64,000 bases of DNA, from NCBI GenBank assembly GCA_029582265.1, contig CM055816.1, positions 36,924,857-36,988,856 on the forward strand, written 5' to 3'. This document shows positions 11,708 through 25,235 of this stretch, one piece after another (the stretch's first letter is position 1; each line of letters begins with the position of its first letter). The DNA comes from Zoroaster sp. YZ-2022 (lineage: Eukaryota > Echinodermata > Asteroidea > Forcipulatida > Zoroasteridae). The translations under genes and the position numbers were made by a program. The notes beneath the pieces were generated by a model. The model was not told the DNA's origin. It did not search any database and saw nothing but the letters and a program-made list of their open reading frames with translations.

Positions 11708-13653
11708 AAGGGCTGTGCCGGGTATCCGGGTATCCGGATACCCGACCGAAACTGTCATTACCCGGTTCCGTTTTTCGGTTCCGAGTACCCGAAAACGACT
11801 TTTTAAAATTGGGACTTACCATTTCAGCGGTGTGAACAGAAATCTTTGACTATTGAACAATGTAATGTTTACACTTTTAGGAGCAATTTTATTCAAGATA
11901 ACGACTTTGTAGTATTTTACGGACATTTTCCATACACTTTTGTCCAACCATGGAGGAAGGAAAATAACTGATACATTGTATCCAATCATTATGACTCAAA
12001 TAGCTGGCTGCGGCATGCTACAAACAAGTATCAAACTAGCTGCTCAGAACGGAATGTTTGCCTGTTCACAGTAATTGGATTAGTGGGACAACAACTGCTG
12101 ACCTGGAGTGTGCGCCATGATGTGTTAATAGAGGGGATTTTATTATAGGGGACGTCCACATTAATTGTTGTCCTAATAAAATAGTGGTGTTGAAATTGGT
12201 TTTGTTGTGTAATTATTGATGTGCCACCGACCATCCCTCAGCATATCATCAACTTTTCTATTTATTTACCCACCGATACCGAGCTCTCTTAATTGTGTAC
12301 ATGTATTCCATTTGTCGACAAGGTGACAATTTGTTTAAAAATAAAAAAATTAAAAGCGAGGTGTTAAGTCGGTCATTGTCTTTGAAACCAACAGTAGGAT
12401 CCATAATCAGTCGGATTTGACTGAAAGGTATTCGTTTATTGGTTGCGGGTTTGATCCTTTCAATTGGGCAGCTTATTTTTACAATCACCTAATCTCCTAT
12501 CAGTTGAAAAGACGTTTATGAGGGACGAAATGCGGTTGCTTATGATGAGCTGCGAATTATGGATCGTCAAACATTGATGGAGGGGACAAATTGGCTGAAT
12601 AGTAATTAAAAAGTAGACAAAACTTACACCGATATGTTCTGTTAAGTTATTTCATAATGGAGATTTCATAATTATAATAAGACTAATAACACGCCCCCGT
12701 GACCAGTCTCGTGTTTTGTGACCTAGCGTCAAAGCCCAGTTTCATTTTATCAGCTGTCAGAAGCCCGAGATTCGGTAAAAAAAAATTACGGACACTTAAT
12801 TGGGTTACTTTTAAATGTATTAGTGTCAAATGATTTCTGTTCATGTTCAGTTCAGTGTCACAGGGAAAATACTATTGTTATATCTTTGAGAGTGGTTGGA
12901 CCAGTTTATTACCCATTTATAGGCCCACAATACTAAATAGATAATAAGTTTCACTAACAATAGACAAAATCACATCAAAAATCACAAGTTCATAAACAAA
13001 CATATCTCTGTTCCATATTGCTATATAAGAATATTGGAAAAATTCACATAGGAACTTGGAAGGAAGACTTGTTTTTTTTCTTCAGATTTTATTTGATGCT
13101 TCTATTTCATTACAAAAAATACAGCGAGGGTCAATTGATCAATCACATTGAAGGCGACGCGCGACGGTCGACGCGCGACGGTACGGTCGACGTTTAGAAG
13201 GGCGACGGGCGCCGTTTAGAAGGGCGACGGGCGCTGTTTAGAAGGGCGACGCGCGACGTTTAGAAGGTCGACGGGCGACGTTTAAAATGGCAGGTATGGA
13301 ATTCCATACTGTAGCTGTGTGTGCACCGGCAAAGCGTGCTCGCGCGATCATTTGGGCTTTTTTTTTGTAAATTGGGTTATTAAAGGCACTTCTGTAGCAA
13401 TGTTTACGGTTTTATTTCAGAAATAACTTTCCGTAAATACAATATTTTCTCACCAAGATGTTATACTTTAATAAAGATGGAATTAAATATGGTATCCTCT
13501 GTATTATAAAGGTCAATTTTGTTAACGTTTACATGTATTTGTACACCAAAGGAGGCATGTTTTCAACAAAAATGAAAACGGGTATCCGGGTATCCGAACT
13601 TTCCTGATTTCGGGTATCCAGTTCCAAAAATATCCGAAAACGCACAGCCCTAG
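11708..13653. mobile_element. hAT-like non-autonomous element, same family as 5961
   Basis: The left end AAGGGCTGTGCC and right end CGCACAGCCCTA form inverted repeats. Both ends carry clustered GGTATCCGGGTATCC subterminal motifs and the left end shares GACCGAAACTGTCATTAC with the 5961 element. Candidate 8-bp duplications AGGATTTA/ACGATTTA flank it with one mismatch. About 1.95 kb, with no transposase ORF. Confidence 0.65.
13150..13280. repeat. GC-rich GTCGAC / GGGCGACG minisatellite
   Basis: Irregular repeats of GCGACG, GGTCGACG and GTTTAGAAGGGCGACGGGCG (about 26 bp, 4-5 copies). They form a CpG-dense island inside the AT-rich hAT-like element. Confidence 0.75.
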
Positions 13654-13863
13654 ACGATTTATACATTGAAACTTGGCAGTATTACCAACATGTAGAGAAA
13701 AAAATGAAACATAATGCTTTAAAATTGTTCCACGTTGACAGACAAAGACTTAGACATGACAAGGACATGTAACAGGCATGTGAGACCTGACTACTAAATA
13801 ATTCATAACAATAATACAATTTTGAAATAATTTGAATCACTTTTGTTTTGTTTATTTTTTTAA

Positions 13864-14075
13864 AAGTGGCAGTATCGTCATGATCAGAGCAGACTTTCGA
13901 CAGGGCACAGAATTGATGTTCTAGTTTAACACAGTGACTGAAAATTAATTGCTCATTTATGCTGCAGCAACGGTGATATGACCTTATTATTTTGGGAATT
14001 ACTGGCAGTCACTGAGTTAATCTAAAAATAGCATTCCGATTCCATGCCCTTTTGATCATGACGATACTGCCCCCT
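13864..14075. mobile_element. piggyBac-type MITE
   Basis: A 212-bp segment with inverted ends (GGCAGTATCGTCATGATCA at the left, its complement at the right) sits exactly between two TTAA tetranucleotides (13860-13863 and 14076-14079). TTAA is the piggyBac target duplication. It has no coding capacity. Confidence 0.7.
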
Positions 14076-14079
14076 TTAA

Positions 14080-15824
14080 ACTGCATATACATATTTAAAA
14101 AGTATTGTTTATGTTTTTTGAGAATGAACCAAGCGTAAGAGGTTTTTTAGATCCGGTTTAAGATGATTCCAAAATATAATTACACGAGAAAACAATGTTT
14201 TTACATAATGTTGTTCTGTTACAATTAATGTAAAGATTACCGTTCGTTGCACCACGGGTACCATACATGTATTTTCATCGATATAGATAAGCCACACCGA
14301 GTCTTGCTCTTCACATCATCATCTGACCCAGACTTGGACATACATAATCTGTATTTTGGTATAATTTTTTTTTTTATTAATTGTATCTAACATAAACATG
14401 GGCCTTGCAAATAGGCTCTGTTGGTCAGTGTTCATAGTTTTGTCATGAAATATTCCTCATCATTAAAACCATGGTTGGAAGGAAATTCCTCCATTTTAAA
14501 ACAAAAATTAACAAATAATAAAAATATTATCTAACTTTTGAATGTTCACATTGTAAATGAAAGTCTTGCAATAACCAGTGCAGTAGGCCCTGCATAGTGC
14601 ATGGAGAAAATTCTTCCATTCACGGTGCAAGTGGACTTGCACTTGCACCTCTGACAAATCCAATCATGTTTTTTTGCAGTTTGTCATAAGGCATCCCCAT
14701 CAAAATCGCCCGTGCGGTACTAATGCGTCATCATTTTTCGAAAAAAAATAATAATAACTGCCCTGTCTTGCTGAATGTTCAAACTTTCAGAAAAACATAG
14801 TTTCATATAGGTTTAATCGAATCATGTATTTTGAGGTTTTTTAATAAAAAAATTGGTTGAAAACTGTTCCTTTTTAGCCTTTGGTAAATGGAGAAAATAA
14901 TAACAGTTATTAACACTCTGCATTGACAAAACTCACCGTGTTAGATATCAAAATTAAGAGTTTGTTTTCGTCTACAACAAGATGATGACATCTTTCCAAA
15001 CCCTGTTATATCTCGCGAGATATTAAGCCAACAACGTGAATATGTTTTGTGACGTCAAATCAAGATAGCTGCGCCCAGGAGTTCACGTATCGCTAAGTGG
15101 CTCTGATCGTGTGGCATTTTTCTCAAATATTTCAACAAATAAATGATGCCGATGGGGGTAATAAATAGCACAAATGAAAACATGAATCATTCAACTTCCG
15201 AAACGTTGTTTAAAATGTTACATTTGATGCACAGAAACGACAAAAAAAGCTTATTAAAAATAGCTATTTTTACACGGTGACTGATACTATATAAATCTGA
15301 AAACAGTCGTTTCGCTGGGGTCCCTACATCAACAGGCCTACATAGTATCGTCCATGTACGTACTTCGCCGCACTCGTGTAATGACGCACCTACTTTTGGC
15401 TTAGCATTTCTCGGAAAACTTACAAAACTATGGCGTATTACTGGTTGCATAAACTTATCTAAGTCGTGCTTGTTACAGAAGTAAAAATTATAGTGAAATT
15501 GTATGATTTACTGGAAAGTTAGTGCTTGTGAAAGTGGAAAAAGTTGTTTAACCACTGATTTTACTAGATACAAATAGTAACAGATTTACATGACCTCAAT
15601 TTTTGTTCACGAACATCTGTGATTTTATTGTTCTATGCCGTCAACAAGCTGTTGTCTGTGGAAATCAAAATATATGAATGCTTTGCATTTGCAATGATTT
15701 TTTTTAAAGAAATACTGACCCTCAAAATGGACACATTCCTTATAGAAGAAGTGAACAAAGACTACTTAATTCGTTGGTGTTTATTTCGACGGTAGTGGAA
15801 AATTATTGAGAAAATTAAACATTA
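14080..15824. other. Non-coding stretch, no recognisable gene
   Basis: AT-rich DNA with only short random ORFs. The one point of note is the pair of promoter-type motifs at 15011-15058. Confidence 0.5.
15011..15058. promoter_or_regulatory. TCTCGCGAGA box and CRE-like TGACGTCA
   Basis: 15011-15020 is an exact TCTCGCGAGA palindrome, a motif of CpG-type animal promoters (bound by BANP in vertebrates). About 30 bp on is TGACGTCA (15051-15058), a CREB/ATF site. No convincing exon follows on either strand, so a transcription start is only inferred. Confidence 0.35.
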
Positions 15825-17024
15825 CAGTTTTTCCCAATCGTTTAAACACGTTTCCTGAAACTATAGCTCAATTTCTCAAAACTCTAAACACAAAACTGAA
15901 AAGAGTTAACCATTTTGTCAAAACTCCACAAATCTCTTGCAAAATGAAACACTGCACTCAAAACCATGTTCTCTCTTCTCAAAACTGATTCTTTCCACCA
16001 AAACGATACACACAGCTATCATATGAATATCTCTCACAGAGCATCAATTAAACACTGGTGTGATAAATTTAAAACACTACCATCAAAATACTGTTCAGGT
16101 ATAGTTGATACTGCAACATTGTTAGAGTTCTGAGAATACACAAATGTTACCTATTTTGGCAAAACTCACAGTAAATTGCACTACCTGTGTAGCCTATTGT
16201 AAAATGAGAAACACTACAGTAAGAAAATGTTTATACTGTCTTTCTGGGGATGTACAGTAATGATGAAAACAGTGCACAAATACAAAAAGGTACAAAGCAA
16301 ATCTTTATTTGTTACTGTAATATACTACAGTAAAATGTTCAGCTGGCTGAACTGACTGCAAACAAAAAAGTTTTTGGTAGGCCTACAAAAAATACAATAT
16401 GAAAATGCAGTGAAACAGATCTACATGTAGGCTACTGTAAGTCAGTCCGCATCCCGCCTCTGATCCTGATCAGGCCAGAGGACCTCATCTACATCGGCTG
16501 CGATGTTCTCCCTGGCCAAGCAGCAGGGGAAAAAGCGCCTGGCGTGGCGGATCCACCCCTGGCATGCGGATTTCATTAGAAATATTGGCTCGCCTTTCCC
16601 TTCCTCGTCCTCTTCCTCCTCGTCCTCTTACTCTCACTCTTCCACTTCATCTCTGTTCTCCATGCTGCTTCATTTATTCCCCAACACTGTAGAGGTCACC
16701 TGAGGCCTCTTTTATGCTCTGACATATGATTGAAGTGTTTTGCCAATTGAGTTTGAACAGGTAAGAAGTGATTGAGACCAATTGGTAATTAGGGTGTGGC
16801 ATTTGGAAGGCCGGTGTTTTCTAGGTGAACAAAGTGTGCTAAATGATGCGATTTGTGCTTAGAGTTTTGCAAAAATGTGAATTAGAATTGCTATTTGAGT
16901 GCAACCAATGGAATTGTGCTTAGAGTTTAGCAGTCTGGAGTCTTGTTGTTGTTACATGAGCTTCAAGTTTTCAGAATTGTGTGCATAGTTCCATTTTTTT
17001 TGTGTAAACAATTGAGAAAAACTG
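15825..17024 (-). mobile_element. Internally deleted Tc1/mariner-type element
   Basis: The ends CAGTTTTTCCCAATCGTTTA and (minus strand) CAGTTTTTCTCAATTGTTTA are inverted repeats flanked by TA dinucleotides at 15823-15824 and 17025-17026. The 1.2-kb body keeps only a transposase C-terminus at 16442-16576, plus A/C-rich subterminal regions with repeated CAAAAC motifs. Confidence 0.8.
16442..16576 (-). pseudogene. Transposase C-terminal fragment
   Basis: 44 residues on the minus strand, with a helix rich in Arg (GWIRHARRFFPCCLARENI), then DVDEVLWPD and a stop. I recognise this as the C-terminal tail of a mariner-like transposase family found in fish and other animals. The catalytic part is absent. 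The acidic tract upstream (E/D-rich when read on the minus strand, 16590-16640) may be the former linker. Confidence 0.6.
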
Positions 17025-17029
17025 TAATA

Positions 17030-18258
17030 TCATGGTTATGAAAAGAAATCTATTATTAAACAAAATGTTTAACAGCATTTTTACACATTTCAAAGTTTTA
17101 AAGTACTTTTTGCAAAAATTTTAACCACCTTCCATTTTATTGGTCTTTCAAGAATATTGATTAAACGTTTTGAGAGCTTCTCCAAATTATACCATTTTAT
17201 TTTAAAAATTGAAAACAATATTTTTTATTTTCAAGATTAAAAACAATAAGATGAAACATGATTCAACTGTTTTTCTTCTTGGGTACATTTTCTGTGCCCC
17301 CATCAACTTTAACAGTTTGGGGGTGAGTCATTATACCAACATCAATTTTCTGATGACCACAATTCTGTGCGTCTCAAAAAACGGCGCTCAAGACGTCCAC
17401 GCGTATGATCATGCATTGAAATTCCGCATTTTACAAGAGAATCCTTCACTGAAACAAACTGAAACACCAAACTGCTAATTACATTTGTAAGTTACTGTCC
17501 AGTTGATTATATAACCTTAGGTGCGTCATTTATGGTAAATTGAGGATATGTAACTGCCATCCAGAAATCAGCTGAGAAATCCTCCATTTGGCATGTTTGG
17601 TTTCTGGAAATATTTTTCTTTTCTTTTCTTAATTATACAAATGTTATGTATAGGGCCTACTAATTCTTAATCATTTTCTCCAGAATTGTATTATAATTTT
17701 CTGACCGACCACCTTTCTCCTCCATTGACTTTGTGCACAAACGTGTGCGTTTGTTTACAACTTTTTTTCCAAAACCCGACTCCCATAATTCATTGCGCGC
17801 TCAATTCCGATAAGGCTTATATTACTATTAGGTAATGCATTATAACGTTACTCCTTACCATTAACTGCAATCTCAAACCAAAGAAGCCCTAAGCCTAGTG
17901 AAAACAGCAACTTCTGATGTTGGACTTGTGCTTGGGTCATAATGCCTTATGGATAAAAATTATCAGTACAGTAGGCTATTCCGTGCGTGTCACTAGTACG
18001 AGTCTACGTTTATGTTGCTGTTGCCAATATGTTCGTTTTGGTTGGCACTTTCGGCAAACTAGTACATACCCTTTGTGCCATCAACAATAACAATTTAAAC
18101 AGAGCCTGAAGGAAAGTAAAGCGAAAATATTATAGGCGAAGAAGGGTATACAATATAGGGAGGCGGCTGACTGATCCACCCAAGCACAATGAATGCAACT
18201 AAAGTTGTGTGATGAACCGGTACCCGGCCTTAATTGCGCCGAAGTGAAAGAGGCCGGA
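17030..18258. other. Non-coding; inverted partner of 10352-10475
   Basis: 17700-17830 is a degenerate inverted copy of 10352-10475 (shared TGACTTTGTGCA, CAAACG, CCCGACTCCCATAATTCA and CAATTCCGATAAGGCTTAT blocks). The rest holds nothing recognisable. An 89-residue ORF at 17209 has no family features. Confidence 0.5.
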
Positions 18259-19834
18259 TCGCGATTTTTTTTTCTGCAAACGAGAATTGCCATCCCATAA
18301 TATTTCAGCCAATCACATGGCACGTTTTTTAAGATGACATACGATAATATTAACATATGCATATTATTACTGCAGGCTTGCCACACTGATCAGTAAGTGC
18401 GCGCGCATATTATATTGTATTATTTTACAGTATTTGTACATGTAAGTGTACATAAATGTAATGTAAATATACAGTGTACAGTATGTATGAACTAGTGCGT
18501 AGTCAACTCAGCGCAATGCAATCCAAATGTAATGTGCATGTACAGTACATGTAGTTAAATGAAATAACTTACATGTATGTGATAGAGTTGAAATAACTTA
18601 GTGGTACCATTATATATATATATGCATTATAGGCTTTCTATATGGTGGTACTGAGTTGAAATAACGTGGTTAAAAAAATGTACGTTTTATATACTGATGC
18701 CTCTTTTTACAACAATTAGCTATTTAACGCAGAACCATACCCTAAATTCATAGGCACACAATAATGTAATTATATGGGAGTGGGGGCTAGATGAAAGATA
18801 TTTAAAAGCAAATAGGACACAAACAAATTGTACAAAGTGTATAGACTTTCATTGTAACTTTGACTTCAATCACCATATAAAATTACTCAGACTCAATGTT
18901 TGAGGAATGTCTGCTATAAAAGTGTAATAAATAGTTAATTTTAAGTTGATGACCAGTTGTAACAGTTGTATTTAAAGAATTGCCAATTATGAAAAATTGT
19001 TTTTACATTTATTAATACTTCATTTAGAGTGTTATACTTTCCTTCTGTTTTTCTGATTTAGTTGAGACGTACATTTTGATATTGGATGTTGACCTAGAGT
19101 TGATTCGGTTAATTGTGACTGGATTATTTTACTTTCTTTCTGATTGTTTAATTATTATCATTTTACATAATTGCATTTCCCACTTTTGTATTGTTGCTGA
19201 TTCAGTTAGATCAGTTTGCTTACACTTTTATTGTAATGTAATGAATGGAGGTTTCAGAATTCACCTAGTTTCCACTAATCATTTTGTTGTAAACCTTGTT
19301 GTAAAAAAATATTATTTCTGCGTTATTCATAGCTCACCATTGTTCAGTCACTGAGTGTGAGAATGAGAAACCCTAAATTCACTGTATCACTGGTTTCAAG
19401 TATTCCAGATGTTAAGACCATCTAGACTTATGCCTAGTTCAGCTGAGTGAAACTGCAGTTTTCTTAGTTTCCCGCGTATCAATTGTTAGTACCGGTAATT
19501 ATATTATTAAATTCACTATCGATTTTATCGATACTGTGTTGCAAACGCACAGTGTGTATATTGTCTATTCATGCCTTGTACAGTATAACTGATATGTGAT
19601 TACTTCACTATCATCAGCCAAGGTATGGCCTTGGGTGGGTTTGTTTACATTCCAAGTTTCTGGCAGAGTCTCTGGTCTGCCTAGGGACTTTGTTTTGGTA
19701 GCTCATTGGTATGTAAGGGCTAGCCAGAGATTTAAGTGTTTTGAGACTGATAGAATAGGTCATGAATATGTATAAGACATCTGATTGGCTGAAATATCGC
19801 GGGATGGCAATTCTTGTTTGCAGAAAAAAAAATC
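18259..19834. mobile_element. 1.6-kb non-autonomous DNA element with 58-bp TIRs
   Basis: The left end (GCGATTTTTTTTTCTGCAAA...) and the right end read on the other strand match over about 58 bp, including GAGAATTGCCATCCC and ATATTTCAGCCAATCA. I see no convincing target duplication; GCCGG flanks both sides but out of register with the repeat ends. The interior has no transposase. A truncated second copy lies at 21933-22545. Confidence 0.7.
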
Positions 19835-19901
19835 GCAGCCGGCAAGTGTTCGTACCAGCGCAGCAGCAATGTTAAACTAACTGTAACCGGCCCGACACCG
19901 C

Positions 19902-20301
19902 CGGTTCCTACGAAAGCCCATTAGCGCCAACAAAAAATTAATTTCCAATCCGTTATTACGGATTCACAATCCGTTATTACGGATTCGCAATCCGTTATTA
20001 CGGATTCGCAATCCGTTATTACAGATTGGCAATCCGTTATTACGGATTCACAAAGGGGGTCCCTCGAGGGCGCTATTTCCAGGTCGCTCTGCCTGGTTGC
20101 AACGTGACCTAGTGACTGAAGAGCTATCGTGACCGGAAATTCTCGATATACCCAAGTATTTAGTCTTTTTTGTGAATCCGTAATAACGGATTGCGAATCT
20201 GTAATAACAGATTGCGAATCTGTAATAACAGATTGCGAATCCATAGTAACGGATTAGAAATTTATTTTTTGTTGGCGCTAATGGTCTTTCGTAGGTTCCC
20301 G
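19902..20301. mobile_element. MITE with 21-bp palindromic satellite in both arms
   Basis: About 400 bp. The terminal inverted repeat (CCTACGAAAG..CCATTAGCGCCAAC) encloses, on the left, five tandem 21-bp units (19946-20051) built on AATCCGTTATTACGGATT and, on the right, four inverted units (20170-20257). Each unit is itself a palindrome with 7-bp arms. The 115-bp centre is unique. It has no coding capacity. Confidence 0.85.
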
Positions 20302-20747
20302 ATCCCCTTGTGCTGCGCTTGTTTATTATGCCCAAACCGTACCTACGCGCGTGCAGCTAAGCTAGCTAGCTAGCAGCAGGTAGGTAATGTACACTGTACA
20401 TGTACATTATATTACAAATGTGCTAGTGATGACGAACGCCCATGGCTGTGGCCGTGGCCGTGGGCGGCGAGTGTATTTTTTTACACCGCAGCGACGGGTT
20501 TTGTGCAGTAAAGGAGGGCGCAGTCGCATGTCGTGTACGTACAGGACATAGTGACTGCGCCCTCTATTATATAACTCTATGTGTGTACCTAGTACCTTTA
20601 ACAAAACGTACATACATGTACACGCAAGTTTTGAATTCTTGAATATCGTTCGCGCGACATGTAATCCTGCTTCGTGAACACAAAAATACCCATAGTGCTT
20701 TGCGCAGAGCCTGTTTGGGCTGTTTTAATTAAGGTCAATAATCAATC

Positions 20748-21202
20748 GTCAAAATTGTATAGCGCCAGCTACGGTGGGTGATTTACGACTGGCGCGGATC
20801 GTGTAACTAGGATCGGCATAATAACGGTCTTCATACACCTTGCACCAAGGCTACTAGCTAGCTAGACTTGGTTCCAAGTCTGATCGTGTTTTTTTGTCTG
20901 CCTGAAGCCAATACGGCTCTGCAGTATCGCAATAAATAGCGCCCTCTTGTGTATTAACCTCCGACATCATCGCAAGTTAGGGCTGTGATAGCCAGTAGGG
21001 AGGGGTAAACGGCGTTTTGCGTGGCTGATGCAGACAAAAATAACCGCGATCTCAGACTTGAAATCAAGTCTACGAGCTAGCGAGCTTTCGAACCTCGCGC
21101 GCTAGCTCCTAGTCTTGTGCAAGACCGTTATTATGCAGATCCTAGTTACATCCCGCGCCAGTCGTAAATTACCCACCGTAGTTGGCGCTATACAATTTTG
21201 AC
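20748..21202. mobile_element. Foldback-type MITE with nested inverted repeats
   Basis: About 82-bp outer arms match in inverted orientation (GTCAAAATTGTATAGCGCCA..ACGGTGGGT..TTTACGACTGGCGCG..AATAACGGTCTT). Inside is a second inverted pair (20866-21072) starting GACTTGGTTCCAAGTC and ending GACTTGAAATCAAGTC, each a small palindrome. The inner module recurs at 21238-21895. Confidence 0.75.
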
Positions 21203-21237
21203 GATCAGGCAGGGCCGCTGTTACTCTGGAAGGGGGT

Positions 21238-21895
21238 TAGACTTGGTTCCAAGTCTGTGATCGTGGTTTTTTTGTCTGCCTGAAGCCAATACGGCTCTGC
21301 AGTATCGCATTAAATAGCGCCCTCTTGTGTATAGCGCCCTCGGTTTGTACACACCCTATTGCGAATTAGTCCAAAAGTGGACGGAACAATCTGATTGGTC
21401 GGAAAGCCTTCCATAACATGAATATTCAAACTAAACCTTCTACTTGCAGTTGGAGGAGATGTACTCAACGATTCCATTTAAACTGTAGGTAAGACGTTTT
21501 TTGTAGAGAAGGAATTATGTATTTTATTTTGTGCTTTTTTACAACTCTAAGATCTCATTAAATTTACTTATCACTTCAAATACTGTTTACGTACCAAGCA
21601 CTATACAAATTTAATATCGAATGAATATTACAGAAATAATTTTAAGCGAGTGTAACCTGTTAGTAATAGACGCGGCCTACAAGGTTTTTGTGGCCTCCTG
21701 ATTGGCCATCTCTCTAGCATCCGTATTATTATGTAAATTTTAGCTATGAAACATAAATATCCCACAAACACAAGAGGGTCAAGTTTGAGATCGTGAGTTA
21801 GGGCTGTGATAGCCAGTAGGGGTAAACGGCGTTTTGCGTGGCTGATACAGACAAAAAATATTAATAACCGCGATCTCAGACTTGAAATCAAGTCT
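21238..21895. mobile_element. Second copy of the inner foldback module, expanded
   Basis: It starts with the same AGACTTGGTTCCAAGTCTG..GATCGTG..TTTTTTTGTCTGCCTGAAGCC block and ends with the same GCTGATACAGACAAAAA..CGCGATCTCAGACTTG block as 20866-21072. Its ends are about 660 bp apart instead of 205 bp, so extra DNA lies between them. Confidence 0.6.
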
Positions 21896-21932
21896 AGAAG
21901 GGGGTTGACGTTGGCGCGGCCGTGCCGTGGGC

Positions 21933-22545
21933 GATTTTTTTTTCTGCAAACGAGAATTGCCATCCCACAATATTTCAGCCAATCACATGGTACGTTTTTT
22001 AAGATGACGTAGGATATTATTAACATATGTATATTTGATGCAGGCTAGGCACACTGATCAGTAAGTGCGCGCGCGCATATTATATTTTATTATTACAGTA
22101 TTTGTACATAATTATACGTGTACATAAATGTAATGTAAATATACAGTGTACAGTATGTATGAACTTCTTGCAGCTAGATTCATAAGAACTAGTGCGTAGT
22201 CAACTCAGCGCAATGTAATCCAAATGCAGTGTGCATGTACATGTAGTTAAATGAAATAACTTACATGTATGTACTGATCGAGTTGAAATAACTTAGTGGT
22301 ACCATAGGCTATGCATGTAAACTTCCTATATTGTGGTACTGAGTTGAAATAACGTGGTTAAAATTTCTGTACGTTTTATATACTGATGCCCCTTTTCACA
22401 ACAAGCTATTTAACGCAGAACCATACCCTAAATTCATGGGCACACAATAATGTAATTTTAAGGGGTACGGTACGTGGGGGCTATAGATGAAATATATTTA
22501 AAAGCAAAGGGACACAAACAAATTGTACAAATCAGATGATTCTTT
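21933..22545. mobile_element. Truncated copy of the 18259-19834 element
   Basis: A direct repeat of 18259-18870 with small indels, sharing the left terminal repeat, GATCAGTAAGTGCGCGCGC and GTACTGAGTTGAAATAACG. The homology ends near 22545 and the right terminal repeat is missing. Confidence 0.75.
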
Positions 22546-23090
22546 TTTTATATAAACTGAATTGTTTAAAAAAACCTGCGCTAAGACTCAGTAGCGGTAG
22601 TTAACCACCACTTTTTGCTAATTAATTAATTACTCCTTAATTGAGCGCTCAAAAAAACAATTTTTTTCAAGTTCCTACATCAGCCGTAGCCTAACAACAT
22701 GGCATAGCCCCTTTATTGTAATTATTTATAGTTCAGCCAGATACCATCCAGATACCGTGACCCCTTCGCCACAAGGCCATAGCTTGTGTACAAAGCCTGG
22801 TATACACAGCCTATATTCCCTTGGCACAGCGGTACCCTTTGTGTGATCAATCATCCTGGTCTACAGGCTTGCCTCAGGATATCTGTGATCAATAATCCAT
22901 GCTCAGGGGTTGCTTGACAGTGCCTGGAAAGGATTGACCAATAAAAAAACATAAACAAACTCAGAATTGATGTGTTTGGGCAGAGATTGGCTACTGGCAA
23001 ATGGGGGGGGGGGGTGGTAGGGGTTTTCCCATACACTAAATACACCGCAGCTGTCTGGCTATGTATTCTTTAGAGAGGTTTTTTTGTGTG
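22546..23090. other. Non-coding, no recognisable feature
   Basis: AT-rich DNA with a poly-G run at about 23004-23013. No supported gene or repeat boundary. Confidence 0.4.
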
Positions 23091-23395
23091 TCATCTGGGG
23101 TTGAAAATAATACTAGACAATAGCAGGGCATGTGGGGAAGTCATTTGGATGTAAAAAGTCAATGGGGAATGCAGAGAACAATTTTTAATATAATTACAAC
23201 CTGCGGCGCGTTAGCCCTACTGGTTTTTTTTACAGTAGGTAAATTAGGGTGCCACTGAAAAGAGGAGGGGTTATGCCAACGTCTTGTCATCTGGGGGTTG
23301 AAAATAATTCTAGACAATAGCAGGGCATGTGGGGAAGTCATTTGGATGTAAAAAGTCAATGGGGAATGCAGAGAACAATTTTAATATAATTAATT
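23091..23395. repeat. Two-copy 110-bp direct repeat
   Basis: 23091-23208 and 23287-23395 are nearly identical (starting TCATCTGGGG.TTGAAAATAA and ending ATGCAGAGAACAATTTT), 196 bp apart. This is a local tandem duplication with a short unique spacer. Confidence 0.85.
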
Positions 23396-23859
23396 CCATA
23401 GGGGATAGGGTAGGCGGTTACAAACCGCCCCGTACTACTTTAGTGTAAAAAACAACGTTCAAAATGGCCGCAGGGTTTTAATTAAAGCATCAATCATTAT
23501 ATGTTTTTTGTCTATAATTTTAGTATAACTTTTGGTGTGTTTCGATGAAGAAAGACAAGTCACACCATTTTTGTGTTCGGAGATAAACTGTTATTCTGAC
23601 TGGAGATCAACACGGTAATACATATGAACTTTTAAATGGTAAAAATAAGGAGAGAGCGTTTGTGGAGTTGTTGTCTGCTGTGTGTTTGAAAACAGAGTCG
23701 TCTAACTTGACATATTATGGTAAGAATACTTGTAGGGCTGACTATTCCCAAAGTAATAAAATTATAGATAAGAAGTCTGAGAGCAAAGCTTAAAATGAGG
23801 TGATGACATGTGGTGAAGGTAGATCAAAGCAATAAAAGTGGACCTTGAAGTGGTCATAT

Positions 23860-25234
<1,375 letters not shown>

Positions 25235-25235
25235 C

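Noticed and set aside
17209..17478. 89-residue ORF as a possible gene
   Set aside because: AT-rich, Lys/Phe/Ile-biased composition, no splice signals or recognisable motif.
22851..23045. Minus-strand ORF with poly-Pro start
   Set aside because: It crosses a poly-G run and has no domain features; random ORF.
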